A stretch of DNA of 64,000 bases from Desulfurococcaceae archaeon AG1 (GTDB lineage: Archaea > Thermoproteota > Thermoprotei_A > Sulfolobales > AG1). A program made the translations under genes and the position numbers. Positions 35,113 to 45,352 of this stretch are shown in pieces. The stretch spans positions 1 to 64,000 of the forward strand of contig BEWT01000010.1 in the NCBI GenBank assembly GCA_003116855.1. The letters run 5' to 3'. The first letter of the stretch is position 1. Every line of letters begins with the position of its first letter. The notes beneath the pieces were generated by a model. The model worked only from the letters and a program-made list of their open reading frames with translations. It did no database searches and had not been told where the DNA came from.

Positions 35113-36663
35113 TTACTGGGGCTCTATAGTCGAGGGCGGTTTAGGCGTTATAGCATAGGCAACCATGGTTACCTCAGGCAGCTCCCGAGTTATCCTCTTC
35201 GAGATCCTATCTAGGATCTCGTAAGAGATCCTAGCCCACTCTGCTGTCATGCCATCCTCACTCTCAACAGCCCTTATTATAATTATATAACCCTCCCTCC
35301 TAGCATCACCCTTAACACCAACCCAGCTGCTCTCCAAGAGCACTGGGAATGCTTGCCAGAGACTATCATAGATCCCTGCTGTCTTTAACTCCTCCTCAAC
35401 GATCTTAGTGGCTCTCCTCAAGATCCTCAGCTTCTCCTCGCTAACCTCACCAACAATCCTGACAGCAAGCCCTGGTCCCGGGAAAGGATGTCTCTTGATC
35501 ACCTCGTCAGGAACCCCTAAAACCCTTGCCAGTTCCCTCACTTCATCTTTATAAAAGCTTCTCAGAGGCTCTATCACCTTTAAACCAAGATCCCTTGGGA
35601 GACCCCCTACATTGTGGTGTGTCTTTATCCTAGCCGCGTGGGGAGAGGAGCCGCTCTCAATAACATCTGGATAAGTAGTCCCCTGTGCAAGCCACTTTAT
35701 ATCGGGATCTTTATCAACGATCTCTTTAAATATATCTGCAAATAGCTTTCCAATTATCTTCCTCTTCTCCTCAGGATCCCTCACACCTCTAAGGGCTTCT
35801 AAGAACCTCTTAGAAGCGTCTATGAAAACCGGATTGAGACCCAGCTTTCTAAGCCTTTCAAGAACCTCCTGAGCCTCTCCCTCCCTCAAGAGCCCATGAT
35901 CCACAAATACTGTTACCAGCCTATCCCCCACAGCCCTTTTGACTAACAAAGCTGTTACTGTCGAATCTATCCCACCGCTTACGGCACAGAGAACCTTCTC
36001 TCCAGGGCCTATACTTCTAGAGATCTCGTTAACGATCCTATCGACCGTACCGCTAGGCCTCCACTCCCTCCTAGCACCAGCTAATCTTAGAAAGTTATCG
36101 AGAAGCACTCTCCCCTTCACAGTATGGCTAACCTCGGGGTGGAACTGAACACCATAGATAGGTTTTCCAGAGATTCTGAAGGAAGCTATATACCCGGTAT
36201 CCTCTGATACTGCGAGGATTTCAGCATCTTCAGGGGGTTTCTCAACATAGTCGGAGTGGCTCATCCACACCTCCTCAACATCTCCGAAGCCCTCGAATAT
36301 AGCGTCCCTCCTAACGATCCTGATACGAGCTCCCCCATACTCTCCAACACCCCTTGACACCCTACCTCCAAGCATTCTAGCCAGGGCTTGGTGCCCATAA
36401 CAGATCCCAAGTATAGGTATACCTATATCGAGGATCCATTTGGGAGGCATGGGGGGCTCGTGCTCAAGAACACTTGCAGGGCTTCCTGAGAGAATCACTG
36501 CTTTAGGCGAGATCCTCTCGAAAGCTTCTCTGGAGAGATCCCTGGCTGGGATTATCTCACTATAAACACCGAGCTCCCTGATCCTCCTGGCTATTAGATG
36601 CGTATACTGTCCTCCGAAATCTACTATGAGGACTGAATCGTAATCCCTGTTCCCCTCAGCCAT
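35113..36663 (-). CDS. guaA: GMP synthase, glutamine-hydrolysing (full length)
   Basis: Converts XMP to GMP. 516 residues with all three parts: glutamine amidotransferase with Cys in LGICYGHQAL near residue 83 and VQFHPEVSHT near 170, the PP-loop ATP domain with CAVSGGIDSTVTAL near 222, and the dimerisation domain to the C-terminus (TVAYAITPKPPSTIE type ending near 512). Many archaea split the amidotransferase and synthetase onto separate genes; here they are fused. It overlaps guaB by 8 bases, forming a guanine-nucleotide operon. Confidence 0.96.
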   Translation of the reverse strand: MAEGNRDYDSVLIVDFGGQYTHLIARRIRELGVYSEIIPARDLSREAFERISPKAVILSGSPASVLEHEPPMPPKWILDIGIPILGICYGHQALARMLGGRVSRGVGEYGGARIRIVRRDAIFEGFGDVEEVWMSHSDYVEKPPEDAEILAVSEDTGYIASFRISGKPIYGVQFHPEVSHTVKGRVLLDNFLRLAGARREWRPSGTVDRIVNEISRSIGPGEKVLCAVSGGIDSTVTALLVKRAVGDRLVTVFVDHGLLREGEAQEVLERLRKLGLNPVFIDASKRFLEALRGVRDPEEKRKIIGKLFADIFKEIVDKDPDIKWLAQGTTYPDVIESGSSPHAARIKTHHNVGGLPRDLGLKVIEPLRSFYKDEVRELARVLGVPDEVIKRHPFPGPGLAVRIVGEVSEEKLRILRRATKIVEEELKTAGIYDSLWQAFPVLLESSWVGVKGDARREGYIIIIRAVESEDGMTAEWARISYEILDRISKRITRELPEVTMVAYAITPKPPSTIEPQ

Positions 36664-38062
36664 CGCGACCCCCTAGGGTTTTCTTCTTACTAGCCCTGAT
36701 GAATCTAGCCTTAGCCCAGAGATCCTCTATATTCCTGGCTCCAGCATAACCCATAGCTATCCTTATACCCTCAACAACCTCCCTAATAACCGATCTAGCA
36801 GATCCCTTATAAGGTACCAGGCCCCCCACACCTTCTGGTATGTTTTTAACGATCTTAGCATATCTATCCATAGAGAACCTCCTCATCATAGATGTAATAC
36901 TAGCCATACCCCTATACTGCTTATAAAGCTCTCCCCCCACCTCTATAAGCTCCGAAGGAGCCTCATCGGTACCGGCGAAAATATAGCCAGCCATAGCTGT
37001 GCTAGCACCCACTGCAAGAGCCTTAACTATATCCGAGGCGCTTCTAAGACCTCCATCGGCTATCAATGGGATTCTGAGGCCCTGGGCCTCAAGAGCGTCT
37101 CTCACGCTGGCGACACTCCAGATGGTCGGTGCATAAACCCCTGCTACATTGGGTGTTATGCATATAGATCCGCCTCCTACCCCAACCCTAAAGCCATCGA
37201 TCCTCTCGATATGGGTTGCAGCATCTAGTGCTGCCTCTGCAGTCCCTATATTGCCTGCTACAAAGTCTGAGGATATCTCTTTAACGAGCTTTGAGCTAGC
37301 CCTCAGGATCTCGCTGTTATGGTAGTGGGCAACATCAGATACTATTGCATCGGCAAGCCTATCAAGCTTCTTAGCCCTCTCAATATCGATCGGGTTTATG
37401 GCTGCTGCTACTAAGAGTCTCCCCTCATCATCGATAACAGGATCTATAGGCTCCATAGCCCCATGCACACTTAGACTACCAATATAGATCCCCCCATTTG
37501 TTATAGCGATCACGTCGCTCTCACCCCTAGCTATGTATTTAACAGCCTCTCTGGCTAGCGGTAGGTCGAATGAGACGCCGGGGGTTATGAATCTATTGAT
37601 CGGTATCGATCCATCTCTGCAGGATTCCAGGAGATCGCTATACCTCACATACCCCTTCAAAGACCCCGTAGGATCTATTACAGGCATGTTCCTAACACCC
37701 TTTTTCCTCATAGCATCGATAGCCCTTCCACAAGGCTCCCTCTCAAGGAGATATAGATCCTCTAGCGGTATTGGGGGGAAGCTTTTAACCATCTCAAGAT
37801 TCCTCACCTGCTCCTCCACAGACATATTTCTATGGATAACACCCACACCACCCATTAGCGCTATAGATACCGCTAATCTCCACTCACTAACGGTATCCAT
37901 TGGTGAGGATACCAAAGGGATCTTCAGCCTTATGTTTTTTGTAAAATATGTTGAAATATCGATCTGGCTGGGCTCTAGATCCGCTTTCCCGGGTAATAGG
38001 TAGAGCTCATCTAGATCTGGTGAGTAGGCTGGCGAGAGGATTTTTTCAAGGAAGCGTGTCAA
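36656..38062 (-). CDS. guaB: IMP dehydrogenase
   Basis: NAD-dependent oxidation of IMP to XMP. 468 residues: a TIM barrel interrupted by a CBS pair at about residues 95-215. IPLVSSPMDTVSEWRLAVSI near 49 is the N-terminal signature. The substrate loop is VGVGGGSICITPNVAGV near 298 with the catalytic Cys, followed by ADGGLRSASDIVKALAVGAS near 338 and the flap PEGVGGLVPYKGS near 420. The TTG start has TGAGGAG just upstream. It is the first gene of the operon with guaA. Confidence 0.95.
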   Translation of the reverse strand: MTRFLEKILSPAYSPDLDELYLLPGKADLEPSQIDISTYFTKNIRLKIPLVSSPMDTVSEWRLAVSIALMGGVGVIHRNMSVEEQVRNLEMVKSFPPIPLEDLYLLEREPCGRAIDAMRKKGVRNMPVIDPTGSLKGYVRYSDLLESCRDGSIPINRFITPGVSFDLPLAREAVKYIARGESDVIAITNGGIYIGSLSVHGAMEPIDPVIDDEGRLLVAAAINPIDIERAKKLDRLADAIVSDVAHYHNSEILRASSKLVKEISSDFVAGNIGTAEAALDAATHIERIDGFRVGVGGGSICITPNVAGVYAPTIWSVASVRDALEAQGLRIPLIADGGLRSASDIVKALAVGASTAMAGYIFAGTDEAPSELIEVGGELYKQYRGMASITSMMRRFSMDRYAKIVKNIPEGVGGLVPYKGSARSVIREVVEGIRIAMGYAGARNIEDLWAKARFIRASKKKTLGGRDG

Positions 38063-38201
38063 AAGAGCTCCTCAAGCATATATTTTTGAGGAGGCTTATA
38101 AGAAGAAACCTAACATGGATATGTTAAAAACCTATATATGGGGCTGTTTTCTTATTGATATTCGTGGAAAAGATTATAAGCTTTAAATGGGATTGTTTCC
38201 T

Positions 38202-38403
38202 GTGATTATTTGATCTTCACATCGACCCTAGACAGCATGGAAGCATCGCTCCAAGCCATCCGGGGCAGAGCTAGATGGGGGGCCAAGTGTCGTTGGGCTT
38301 ATAGCCACCCATGAACCCGCAGGGTTAGAGATCCTGCGGGTAGAGGTGGAAGTCCCTGGATAAGACCATGAATAAAATGAGTGAAATGAACATCCAGAGA
38401 CAA
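38202..38403 (+). ncRNA. Structured element A: candidate RNA with both the 5' and 3' modules of a dispersed family
   Basis: The TATA-like box ATTATAAG (38173-38180) lies about 25 bases before the TGATTATTTGATC block that elements B and C share. Pairings: GGAAGC/GCTCC (38239-38252), CCCGCAGG (38316-38323) with CCTGCGGG (38333-38340), and GTCCCTGGAT (38352-38361) with ATCCAGAGAC (38392-38401). The 5' part matches elements at 46.6 and 55.0 kb and the 3' part matches one at 48.5 kb. It lies between guaB and pyrG, both on the opposite strand. A short frame through it (ATHEPAG) is not conserved in the other copies, so it is treated as non-coding. Confidence 0.5.
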
Positions 38404-38411
38404 ACGGAGCT

Positions 38412-40022
<1,611 letters not shown>

Positions 40023-40144
40023 TTAAATAGATATCCTAGGGGGTATAAAAAGGTATCCTAAACATGATCCTCAATCGATACAGTTGGCAGGGTATTTCAC
40101 GATAGTGCTGAAAACCAGGAACAAATCTAGGTATCCCTAACCTT

Positions 40145-40410
40145 TGTAGCCTTAGGGGTTCAGGCTTCATAGCGGTTGATATTGCTTGATATCAACCGCT
40201 CATCCCTTGGTTTCATAGGCCTCAGGGCTCCTTTCATTGGGGCCCATATCATTGGCCTCCACCCGTTCAGGGTGACCCCGACCCACAGCTCCCCTTCATA
40301 GCTTTGCTCTGGTTCATTGCTGTGGGGAAACCCCCACATCCTGGATCTCTTTTTGCCTTTAACCCGCCCCTCGGGTCTTTATTTTTACCCTCATTGTTGG
40401 GCGGGCATCC
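40145..40410 (-). ncRNA. Candidate multi-hairpin RNA with ATGA linkers, about 265 bases
   Basis: On the minus strand a chain of helices is separated by ATGA tetranucleotides (eight copies, seen as TCAT on the plus strand). In plus coordinates: CCCGCCC/GGGCGGG (40363-40369 with 40399-40405), CCCACAGC/GCTGTGGG (40282-40289 with 40319-40326), CACCC/GGGTG (40260-40274), AGGCC/GGCCT (40217-40221 with 40254-40258) enclosing GGGCTCC/GGGGCCC (40225-40231 with 40239-40245), a perfect 12-base-pair hairpin (40171-40182 with 40189-40200), and AGCCT/AGGCT (40148-40166). A TATA box lies 25 bases upstream. It lacks the hallmarks of RNase P, SRP, tRNA and rRNA. pyrG has its own promoter downstream, so this looks like an independent RNA gene, though a long pyrG leader is possible. 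Confidence 0.6.
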
Positions 40411-40427
40411 CAGTGAAATATAAGAGC

Positions 40428-40436
40428 TTATATAAG
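40428..40436 (-). promoter_or_regulatory. TATA box of the 40.1-40.4 kb RNA
   Basis: CCTTATATAAGCTC on the minus strand places TTATATAAG at 40428-40436, about 25 bases before the first helix of the RNA candidate. The remaining bases up to 40542 hold no recognisable gene. Confidence 0.55.
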
Positions 40437-40542
40437 GTTACATTACTGCAGAACTACGGGTTTAATATCAATCCTTATAAACCATCATGAAACTCGAAGC
40501 AGCTGGCTACGGCGTGATAGAGTTAGCATGCGCCATGGTTAT

Positions 40543-41322
40543 CTATGCCATGAGGTTTCTTAGATAGAAGAAGCTGCCTAGTATGAAGAACACTAGGCAC
40601 CATATGATCATTTTAATCACTAGTATTAATGGATCTTCTACAGGCATTACACCAAAGATCCAGCGGTATATGCTGGTAGCTATGGAGACAGGGTTGTTGG
40701 ATATAATTATATATAGAATCTCTGGGAAGTACTTCCTTATCAATGCATCTGGGTAGAATACGTTTGAGAAGAAGAATAGCACGAAATACGTGAAGCTCCT
40801 CATAGTAGCCTGGAGATCGAAGCTCCTAACAGCTGTTGAGATCGTTATTGAGAGGCTTGACATCGATATCGTGAGCATAACCGATGTAGCGATCATGATT
40901 GAGAACTTCTCTATACTCGGGATGCTCCAGTATAGTATTAGGAGAAGGGCTATGAACGGGATCTGGTATATAAGCCCCCTCAAAGCACCCCCAAGGATCC
41001 TGCCGATTGATAGCTGAAACCTTGTGAGTGGAAGGCTTAGCAGGTATTGTGTATAGCCTCTCCTAACCTCCACCCCCACTTCCCTCCCTATTGAGAAGGC
41101 TGATGCGAAGGTTGCTATAGCCGTTATACCTGGTGCTATGAATAATAGGTAGTTATCTATATAGGCTCTATTAACTATCCCATTAAAGATCAGAGCGAAT
41201 ATAAAGAGATCTGTCAGGTTCATTGTGATCAAGCCTGCGAGCCACCACTTATACTTCCAGAACCTATCAAGATCCCTCATAACCACTATCTGTATACCCC
41301 TAGCATATGATCTCATTTCCAC
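40543..41322 (-). CDS. ABC-2 type exporter permease
   Basis: 259 residues with six hydrophobic helices (about 25-45, 55-75, 105-130, 140-165, 175-195, 230-253) and the GREVGVEVRRGYTQYLLSLPLTR loop of ABC-2 permeases near residue 82. It is the last gene of a three-gene operon: ATPase, permease, permease. The two related permeases probably form a heterodimer. The ATG has GGTGGGTGG before it and overlaps the previous gene by 10 bases. Export substrate (drug, polysaccharide or lipid) is unknown. Confidence 0.88.
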   Translation of the reverse strand: MEMRSYARGIQIVVMRDLDRFWKYKWWLAGLITMNLTDLFIFALIFNGIVNRAYIDNYLLFIAPGITAIATFASAFSIGREVGVEVRRGYTQYLLSLPLTRFQLSIGRILGGALRGLIYQIPFIALLLILYWSIPSIEKFSIMIATSVMLTISMSSLSITISTAVRSFDLQATMRSFTYFVLFFFSNVFYPDALIRKYFPEILYIIISNNPVSIATSIYRWIFGVMPVEDPLILVIKMIIWCLVFFILGSFFYLRNLMA

Positions 41323-42116
41323 CCACCACCCTCAACTCTCCTCTCTATGAAGAGCATGGCTAGAATTGATAAGCCTACTGAGAGTCCTACTATATAGGAT
41401 ACCAGATTCTCTGGAGGAGCGTGTATGAAGATCTTGAGGTCTTGGAAGAAGAAGAGGGCTCTCAGAAAATCAGCCATGTTTGAGAGCGGGTTATACATAG
41501 CAGCATAGAAATACGGTGGAAAGACCGATAGGAAGGGAAGTGGGTAGAAGATCGTGCTGAGCCTCACAAGCAGGGCATCAACAACGCCGAACAGGATGTC
41601 TGTTTTATCGCCTGATTTAAGGCCAAAGACTATGTTTATGGCTAAACCCACAATACCTATTGAGAAGGCTAGTGCCGATAGAACGGCTATTGCTATTAAG
41701 ACCGGGTTTGTGATCCCGAGTAGTAATAGTATGAAGAGCATCATTGGCAATGTGTAGATGAACGAAGCAATGCCGCCGCCTATTGTTCTCCCAATAGCAA
41801 GTATTCTCCTCTTGATCGGGAGTGATAATTGATACTCTATAATACCCTCCTCAAACTCCTCAGCAATCTCATACCCCCTGAACATCGAGATCGAGAATAG
41901 AAGTGCTGTGTATGCGCCGAAGAGATAGTACTCGTAATAACCTATACCCGATGTCCCAAGAGATCTTATTGTTACTAGATAGGATATCAGGACAGCAAAA
42001 ACAGAGACCTGGACTATGAACCAAGCAAACCTCATTAGGAGGAATACTTTATACCTAGCAACCTTCCTAACATCCCATAGAGTTACCAAGAGAAGAGCTC
42101 TTAGATCCTCTCTCAA
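41313..42116 (-). CDS. ABC-2 type exporter permease
   Basis: 267 residues, six hydrophobic helices, and the EEFEEGIIEYQLSLPIKRR coupling loop near residue 85, parallel to the EVRRGYTQYLLSLPLTR loop of its partner. The similarity suggests the two permeases arose by duplication. The TTG start overlaps the ATPase stop by 4 bases behind GGTGAT. No substrate clue in the flanks. Confidence 0.88.
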   Translation of the reverse strand: MREDLRALLLVTLWDVRKVARYKVFLLMRFAWFIVQVSVFAVLISYLVTIRSLGTSGIGYYEYYLFGAYTALLFSISMFRGYEIAEEFEEGIIEYQLSLPIKRRILAIGRTIGGGIASFIYTLPMMLFILLLLGITNPVLIAIAVLSALAFSIGIVGLAINIVFGLKSGDKTDILFGVVDALLVRLSTIFYPLPFLSVFPPYFYAAMYNPLSNMADFLRALFFFQDLKIFIHAPPENLVSYIVGLSVGLSILAMLFIERRVEGGGWK

Positions 42117-43078
42117 TTATTATCACCAGCCAGCTTCGCCCCTGTGTAGTAGAAGAACACATCATCTAGCGTGGGTTCTTTCAGGCTTATCTGCCTAACC
42201 TTCAACCCTCCCCTCGAGAACATATCAACAACCCTTGCTATTTTCTCCTCACCCTTGTTAACATAGATCCTTATCACGGCATCCTTAAGATCTATCCTCA
42301 CAGCATCTATATCGTTCTTTATAGCCTCAACGAAACTCTCCCTCACAGGCCCATCAACTATGATCTCTATTATATCTCCCCCAGGTATCCCATCCTTAAG
42401 CTCCTCAGGCGTTCCAAGAGCCCTTAGCTTACCCCTATACATGATCCCTATCCTATCACTCAGCCTCTCAGCCTCTGACATCTCGTTTGTTGCAACAATG
42501 ATTGTTGAACCATTCCTCCTGAGATCCTCTATCATGTTCCAGACCTGGTGCTTGGTGATAACATCAAGCTGCGCAGTAGGCTCGTCAAATATAGCTAGCC
42601 TTGGCTTCTGGATAAAGACTTTAGCGAGCTCTACCTTTTTCTTATTACCACCGCTCAGCTCTGAGAACATCTTGTTCCTATACTCCCACACACCTAGATC
42701 CTCCATAACCTGTCTAACAACCTTCCTAGCATCGCTCATACTATACCCAACAACCATGGCATGCCATAGCAATATCTCGTAGGGCTTATCAACCCAGAGA
42801 GCCTTGGGCTCTTGGAAGGCTATGCCAACGTATTTTCTAACCTCATCGCTATTCTTAACAACGCTTTTCCCATAGACATAGACATCGCCTGAGGTTGGTT
42901 TATATACAGTCGATATTATCAGAAGGGTTGTTGACTTACCAGACCCGTTTGGGCCTAGGAGACCGAAGATCTCGCCATCATAGATACTTAGGTTAAGCTT
43001 GTCAACAGCTATAGTGTTTCCAAACCTCTTCACGAGATCCACTATCTCCACAGCAGGTTCCATTTCTCCAAAAACCAT
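42113..43078 (-). CDS. ABC exporter ATPase, DrrA/NatA-like
   Basis: Nucleotide-binding subunit of 321 residues. Walker A LLGPNGSGKSTTL near residue 40, Q-loop AFQEPKALW near 90, signature LSGGNKKKVELA near 142, Walker B RLAIFDEPTAQLD near 161 and the switch His position occupied by N in VATNEM near 195. A C-terminal extension of about 90 residues (DUF4162-like) is typical of this exporter group. The ATG at 43078 lies about 25 bases from TTTTATATA, so the mRNA may be leaderless. The palindromic sites at 43116-43156 lie just upstream. Confidence 0.93.
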   Translation of the reverse strand: MVFGEMEPAVEIVDLVKRFGNTIAVDKLNLSIYDGEIFGLLGPNGSGKSTTLLIISTVYKPTSGDVYVYGKSVVKNSDEVRKYVGIAFQEPKALWVDKPYEILLWHAMVVGYSMSDARKVVRQVMEDLGVWEYRNKMFSELSGGNKKKVELAKVFIQKPRLAIFDEPTAQLDVITKHQVWNMIEDLRRNGSTIIVATNEMSEAERLSDRIGIMYRGKLRALGTPEELKDGIPGGDIIEIIVDGPVRESFVEAIKNDIDAVRIDLKDAVIRIYVNKGEEKIARVVDMFSRGGLKVRQISLKEPTLDDVFFYYTGAKLAGDNN

Positions 43079-43115
43079 TATAATACATATAGAGGGAGTA
43101 TATAAAATAATGCTC

Positions 43116-43156
43116 TGTCATTAGATGACAAATAGATCCTAGGATGACCGCCTAGG
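43116..43156. promoter_or_regulatory. Candidate operator between divergent transporter genes
   Basis: A perfect inverted repeat TGTCAT-tag-ATGACA (43116-43130) is followed by two CCTAGG palindromes (43138-43143 and 43151-43156) 13 bases apart. They lie between the TATA box of the ABC exporter operon and that of the ECF-type ATPase gene (GTATAAAG, 43156-43163). Such spacing fits a dimeric regulator acting on both promoters. Confidence 0.4.
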
Positions 43157-43179
43157 TATAAAGACAGATTAAAAGACCC

Positions 43180-44067
43180 TTGAGAGAGCTCTTTAGTTTG
43201 GTAAGGTTAGGTATAATCGGGTTGGCAGGGCTGGAACGCCGCTTGGGAGAGACTGTTATAGAGGTTAGCAATGTATGGTATAGATATAACAACGAGCAAG
43301 ACTGGGTTTTGAGAGGCGTTAGTCTCAGGATTTCGAGAGGAGAAGTAGTGGCTATAATAGGTGAGAGCGGTGCTGGTAAAACAACCCTTGCCAAGCATAT
43401 GAACGGACTCCTGAAACCCCATAGAGGCTACGTGAGGGTTTTGGGAATGGATACTAGAAAAACCCCCACCTCAAAGATTGCTGCCCATGTTGGCTATGTT
43501 TTCCAAAGCCCTGACGCCCAGATCTTTAGCGGGACTATATATGAGGAGATGACAGCTGGTCTCAAGAGGCTTGGTTTGAAACGTGAGGAGATGGAGGAGA
43601 GGATCAAGAGGGCCCTCAAGCTCGTGGATCTAGATAAGCCTCTCAACATATCGCCTCACATACTGAGCTTCGGTGAGAGACATAGGCTGGCTATAGCCTC
43701 TATCCTAGCTATGGAACCCGATGTCCTGATCCTTGACGAGCCTTTCGCAGGGATAGATTATAAGAGATCCCTACAACTCTTGAGAGCCCTGAAGAACCTG
43801 ACAGAAGAGGGTAGATCTATAGTGCTCATAGGACACGACCTACAGTTAATAGGCGAGATAGCTGACAGAGTGATCGTGATGAAGAACGGAGAAGTGATTA
43901 GAGAAGGCTCTGTAGAAGACATACTAGGAGATATAGAGTTCCTAACAAGCAACGGCTACATACCACTGCAAATAACAATCATAGGATCCGAGATAGGTGT
44001 TGGGAGATACGTAAGGGTTAGCGATGCAGTGAGGGATATAGAGAAAAGGGTTAGAGGTGAAGAATAA
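43180..44067 (+). CDS. ECF-type (cobalt/vitamin) ABC transporter ATPase
   Basis: 295 residues with Walker A IIGESGAGKTTLAKHMNGLL near residue 66, Q-loop VGYVFQSPDAQIF near 108, LSFGERHRLAIASIL near 163, Walker B VLILDEPFAGID near 185 and switch His in IGHDLQLIGEIAD near 220. FQxPDxQIF and SxGxxxRLAIA are the marks of EcfA/CbiO ATPases for vitamins, cobalt or biotin. No T- or S-component gene is adjacent, so it is a stand-alone ATPase here. The first ~22 residues are unlike the family, and TTG codons at 43222 or 43243 are alternative starts. Confidence 0.9.
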   Translation: MRELFSLVRLGIIGLAGLERRLGETVIEVSNVWYRYNNEQDWVLRGVSLRISRGEVVAIIGESGAGKTTLAKHMNGLLKPHRGYVRVLGMDTRKTPTSKIAAHVGYVFQSPDAQIFSGTIYEEMTAGLKRLGLKREEMEERIKRALKLVDLDKPLNISPHILSFGERHRLAIASILAMEPDVLILDEPFAGIDYKRSLQLLRALKNLTEEGRSIVLIGHDLQLIGEIADRVIVMKNGEVIREGSVEDILGDIEFLTSNGYIPLQITIIGSEIGVGRYVRVSDAVRDIEKRVRGEE

Positions 44068-44208
44068 AAAGAGACCTCAAGCCAAGGAGCTCTCCCAACC
44101 TACAGGAACCTAGTGATTCATGACGTTTTTGAGCCTAGCGGGGTAGAGGGACTTAGAGTATTACTCTTGCCGTTATCTAGAGCTCTATAGATATAGGGAT
44201 CTATAAAC

Positions 44209-44267
44209 ATAGGCTTATGTTTCTTCTATCACTATAGTGTTTACACATAAATATCGAAGAAGCCTAT
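44209..44267. repeat. Imperfect inverted repeat between convergent genes
   Basis: ATAGGCTT plus TTCTTC (44209-44226, interrupted by 4 bases) is complementary to GAAGAAGCCTAT (44256-44267). It lies between the ends of the ECF ATPase gene and the cyclo-ligase-like gene. It may form a 3'-end hairpin for either transcript. Nothing else was found in 44068-44275. Confidence 0.35.
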
Positions 44268-44275
44268 AAAGCGGG

Positions 44276-45010
44276 CTATTTAGAAGCAACCAGATCTCTG
44301 AGCTCCTTAAGCACAGGGATCTCTCTAAACGCCCTGCTATCCAGTTTATCCCAGTAAACGCCTTTGGGCTTTTTATAAGCCCTCTCGATCCTCAGGATCC
44401 TGGATGGAGTTACTATCATGTCTACAGGGAGATCGTGATCCTCCATAGGGATCTCTTGATCCAGGATCTGTATATCATGTACCGTAGTTATAACCGGTGT
44501 GTTCTCGTCAACAGCACCAAGCTCCCTTAATATACCGTACTCGAGATCAGCATACCCTCCTCCCTTACCAACCCTAGCCCCTTTCAGGTTAACAGCTACA
44601 GAGCCTACTATAACAAGATCGACCTTGGGTATGTTTCTAAGCCCGACCCTCGAACCCCATGAGAACGACCCCCTTATGGTGGAGGCTTCGCGAGACCTAT
44701 CCCTAGGGATCTTCTGGGGGTTTAGGAGTAGAAAGCCCTCCCTAAGCCTAGGGGTTGGCATAATAACGATCTTACCCATAGAGAGGGCTAGGTATCTAGC
44801 ATGGGTTTGGGGGGAGTCCGGGTTAACCTTGATCACAGATGCTCTGAGAAACTCTGGAAGCCTTGATACCTTTTCACAAGCCTCTTCCGCTCCCACAAAG
44901 TTCGGTATCCTCCCCTCGATCGGTTTAGGGGGTCTCGAGACGCCCTTCTCATCCATGGCTCTCCATATTTTTCGCCGTATCTCGGCTTTGATCTCATTTA
45001 TGCTTGGCAT
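44276..45010 (-). CDS. 5-formyltetrahydrofolate cyclo-ligase family protein
   Basis: About 244 residues. The phosphate-binding GARVGKGGGYADLEYGIL near residue 148 is the family GxGxGYYD loop. EIKAEIRRKIWRAMDEKGV at the N-terminus and the MPTPRLREGFLLLNP segment near 80 fit archaeal members. The classical enzyme turns 5-formyl- to 5,10-methenyl-tetrahydrofolate; archaea with modified pterins may use it on a related substrate. The ATG at 45010 follows GGTGATGG; the open frame reaches 45025. Convergent with the ECF ATPase gene. Confidence 0.85.
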   Translation of the reverse strand: MPSINEIKAEIRRKIWRAMDEKGVSRPPKPIEGRIPNFVGAEEACEKVSRLPEFLRASVIKVNPDSPQTHARYLALSMGKIVIMPTPRLREGFLLLNPQKIPRDRSREASTIRGSFSWGSRVGLRNIPKVDLVIVGSVAVNLKGARVGKGGGYADLEYGILRELGAVDENTPVITTVHDIQILDQEIPMEDHDLPVDMIVTPSRILRIERAYKKPKGVYWDKLDSRAFREIPVLKELRDLVASK

Positions 45011-45115
45011 AGAGACCATCACCATGGTTAAGACAGGATCTTCTATGGATGAAATGTAATTGCTGGTGATTATACAAATCTATACCCCCTGTGAGATATT
45101 TTCTTAGGTGGCTCT

Positions 45116-45352
45116 ATGAGGGATAATGTTAGGTGGCTCATATATATCACTCTAGCAATAGTCATGGCTGGTTTCGCAATCATCTTTCTAATATACTCTC
45201 TAGGGTATATGGAGAGGGCTATGGTTGGATCCTCATTACTCTCAGCCCTTATAGGCTTCACACTTCTCTCAGGATCTCTATATGCCCTCAAGATCTCAGC
45301 CTATATATATAGCCTCATGAAGTCCAAAGAAGGTGAGTCTCGTGAGACATAG
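45116..45352 (+). CDS. Small two-helix membrane protein
   Basis: 78 residues with two hydrophobic helices (about 8-30 and 37-58) and a charged tail. No family recognised. GGTGG precedes the ATG. It overlaps the PGI/PMI gene by 20 bases and is thus co-transcribed with it, though a functional link is not evident. Confidence 0.7.
   Translation: MRDNVRWLIYITLAIVMAGFAIIFLIYSLGYMERAMVGSSLLSALIGFTLLSGSLYALKISAYIYSLMKSKEGESRET

Noticed and set aside
38260-38365. Short plus-strand frame with protein-like text (ATHEPAG) through element A
   Set aside because: The same frame is broken by stops in elements B and D, while RNA pairing is preserved, so coding is unlikely.
40145-40410. RNase P RNA or SRP RNA
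   Set aside because: The conserved P4 GAGGAAAGTC-type block and the SRP GGAAGGxAGCAGCC loop are both absent on either strand.
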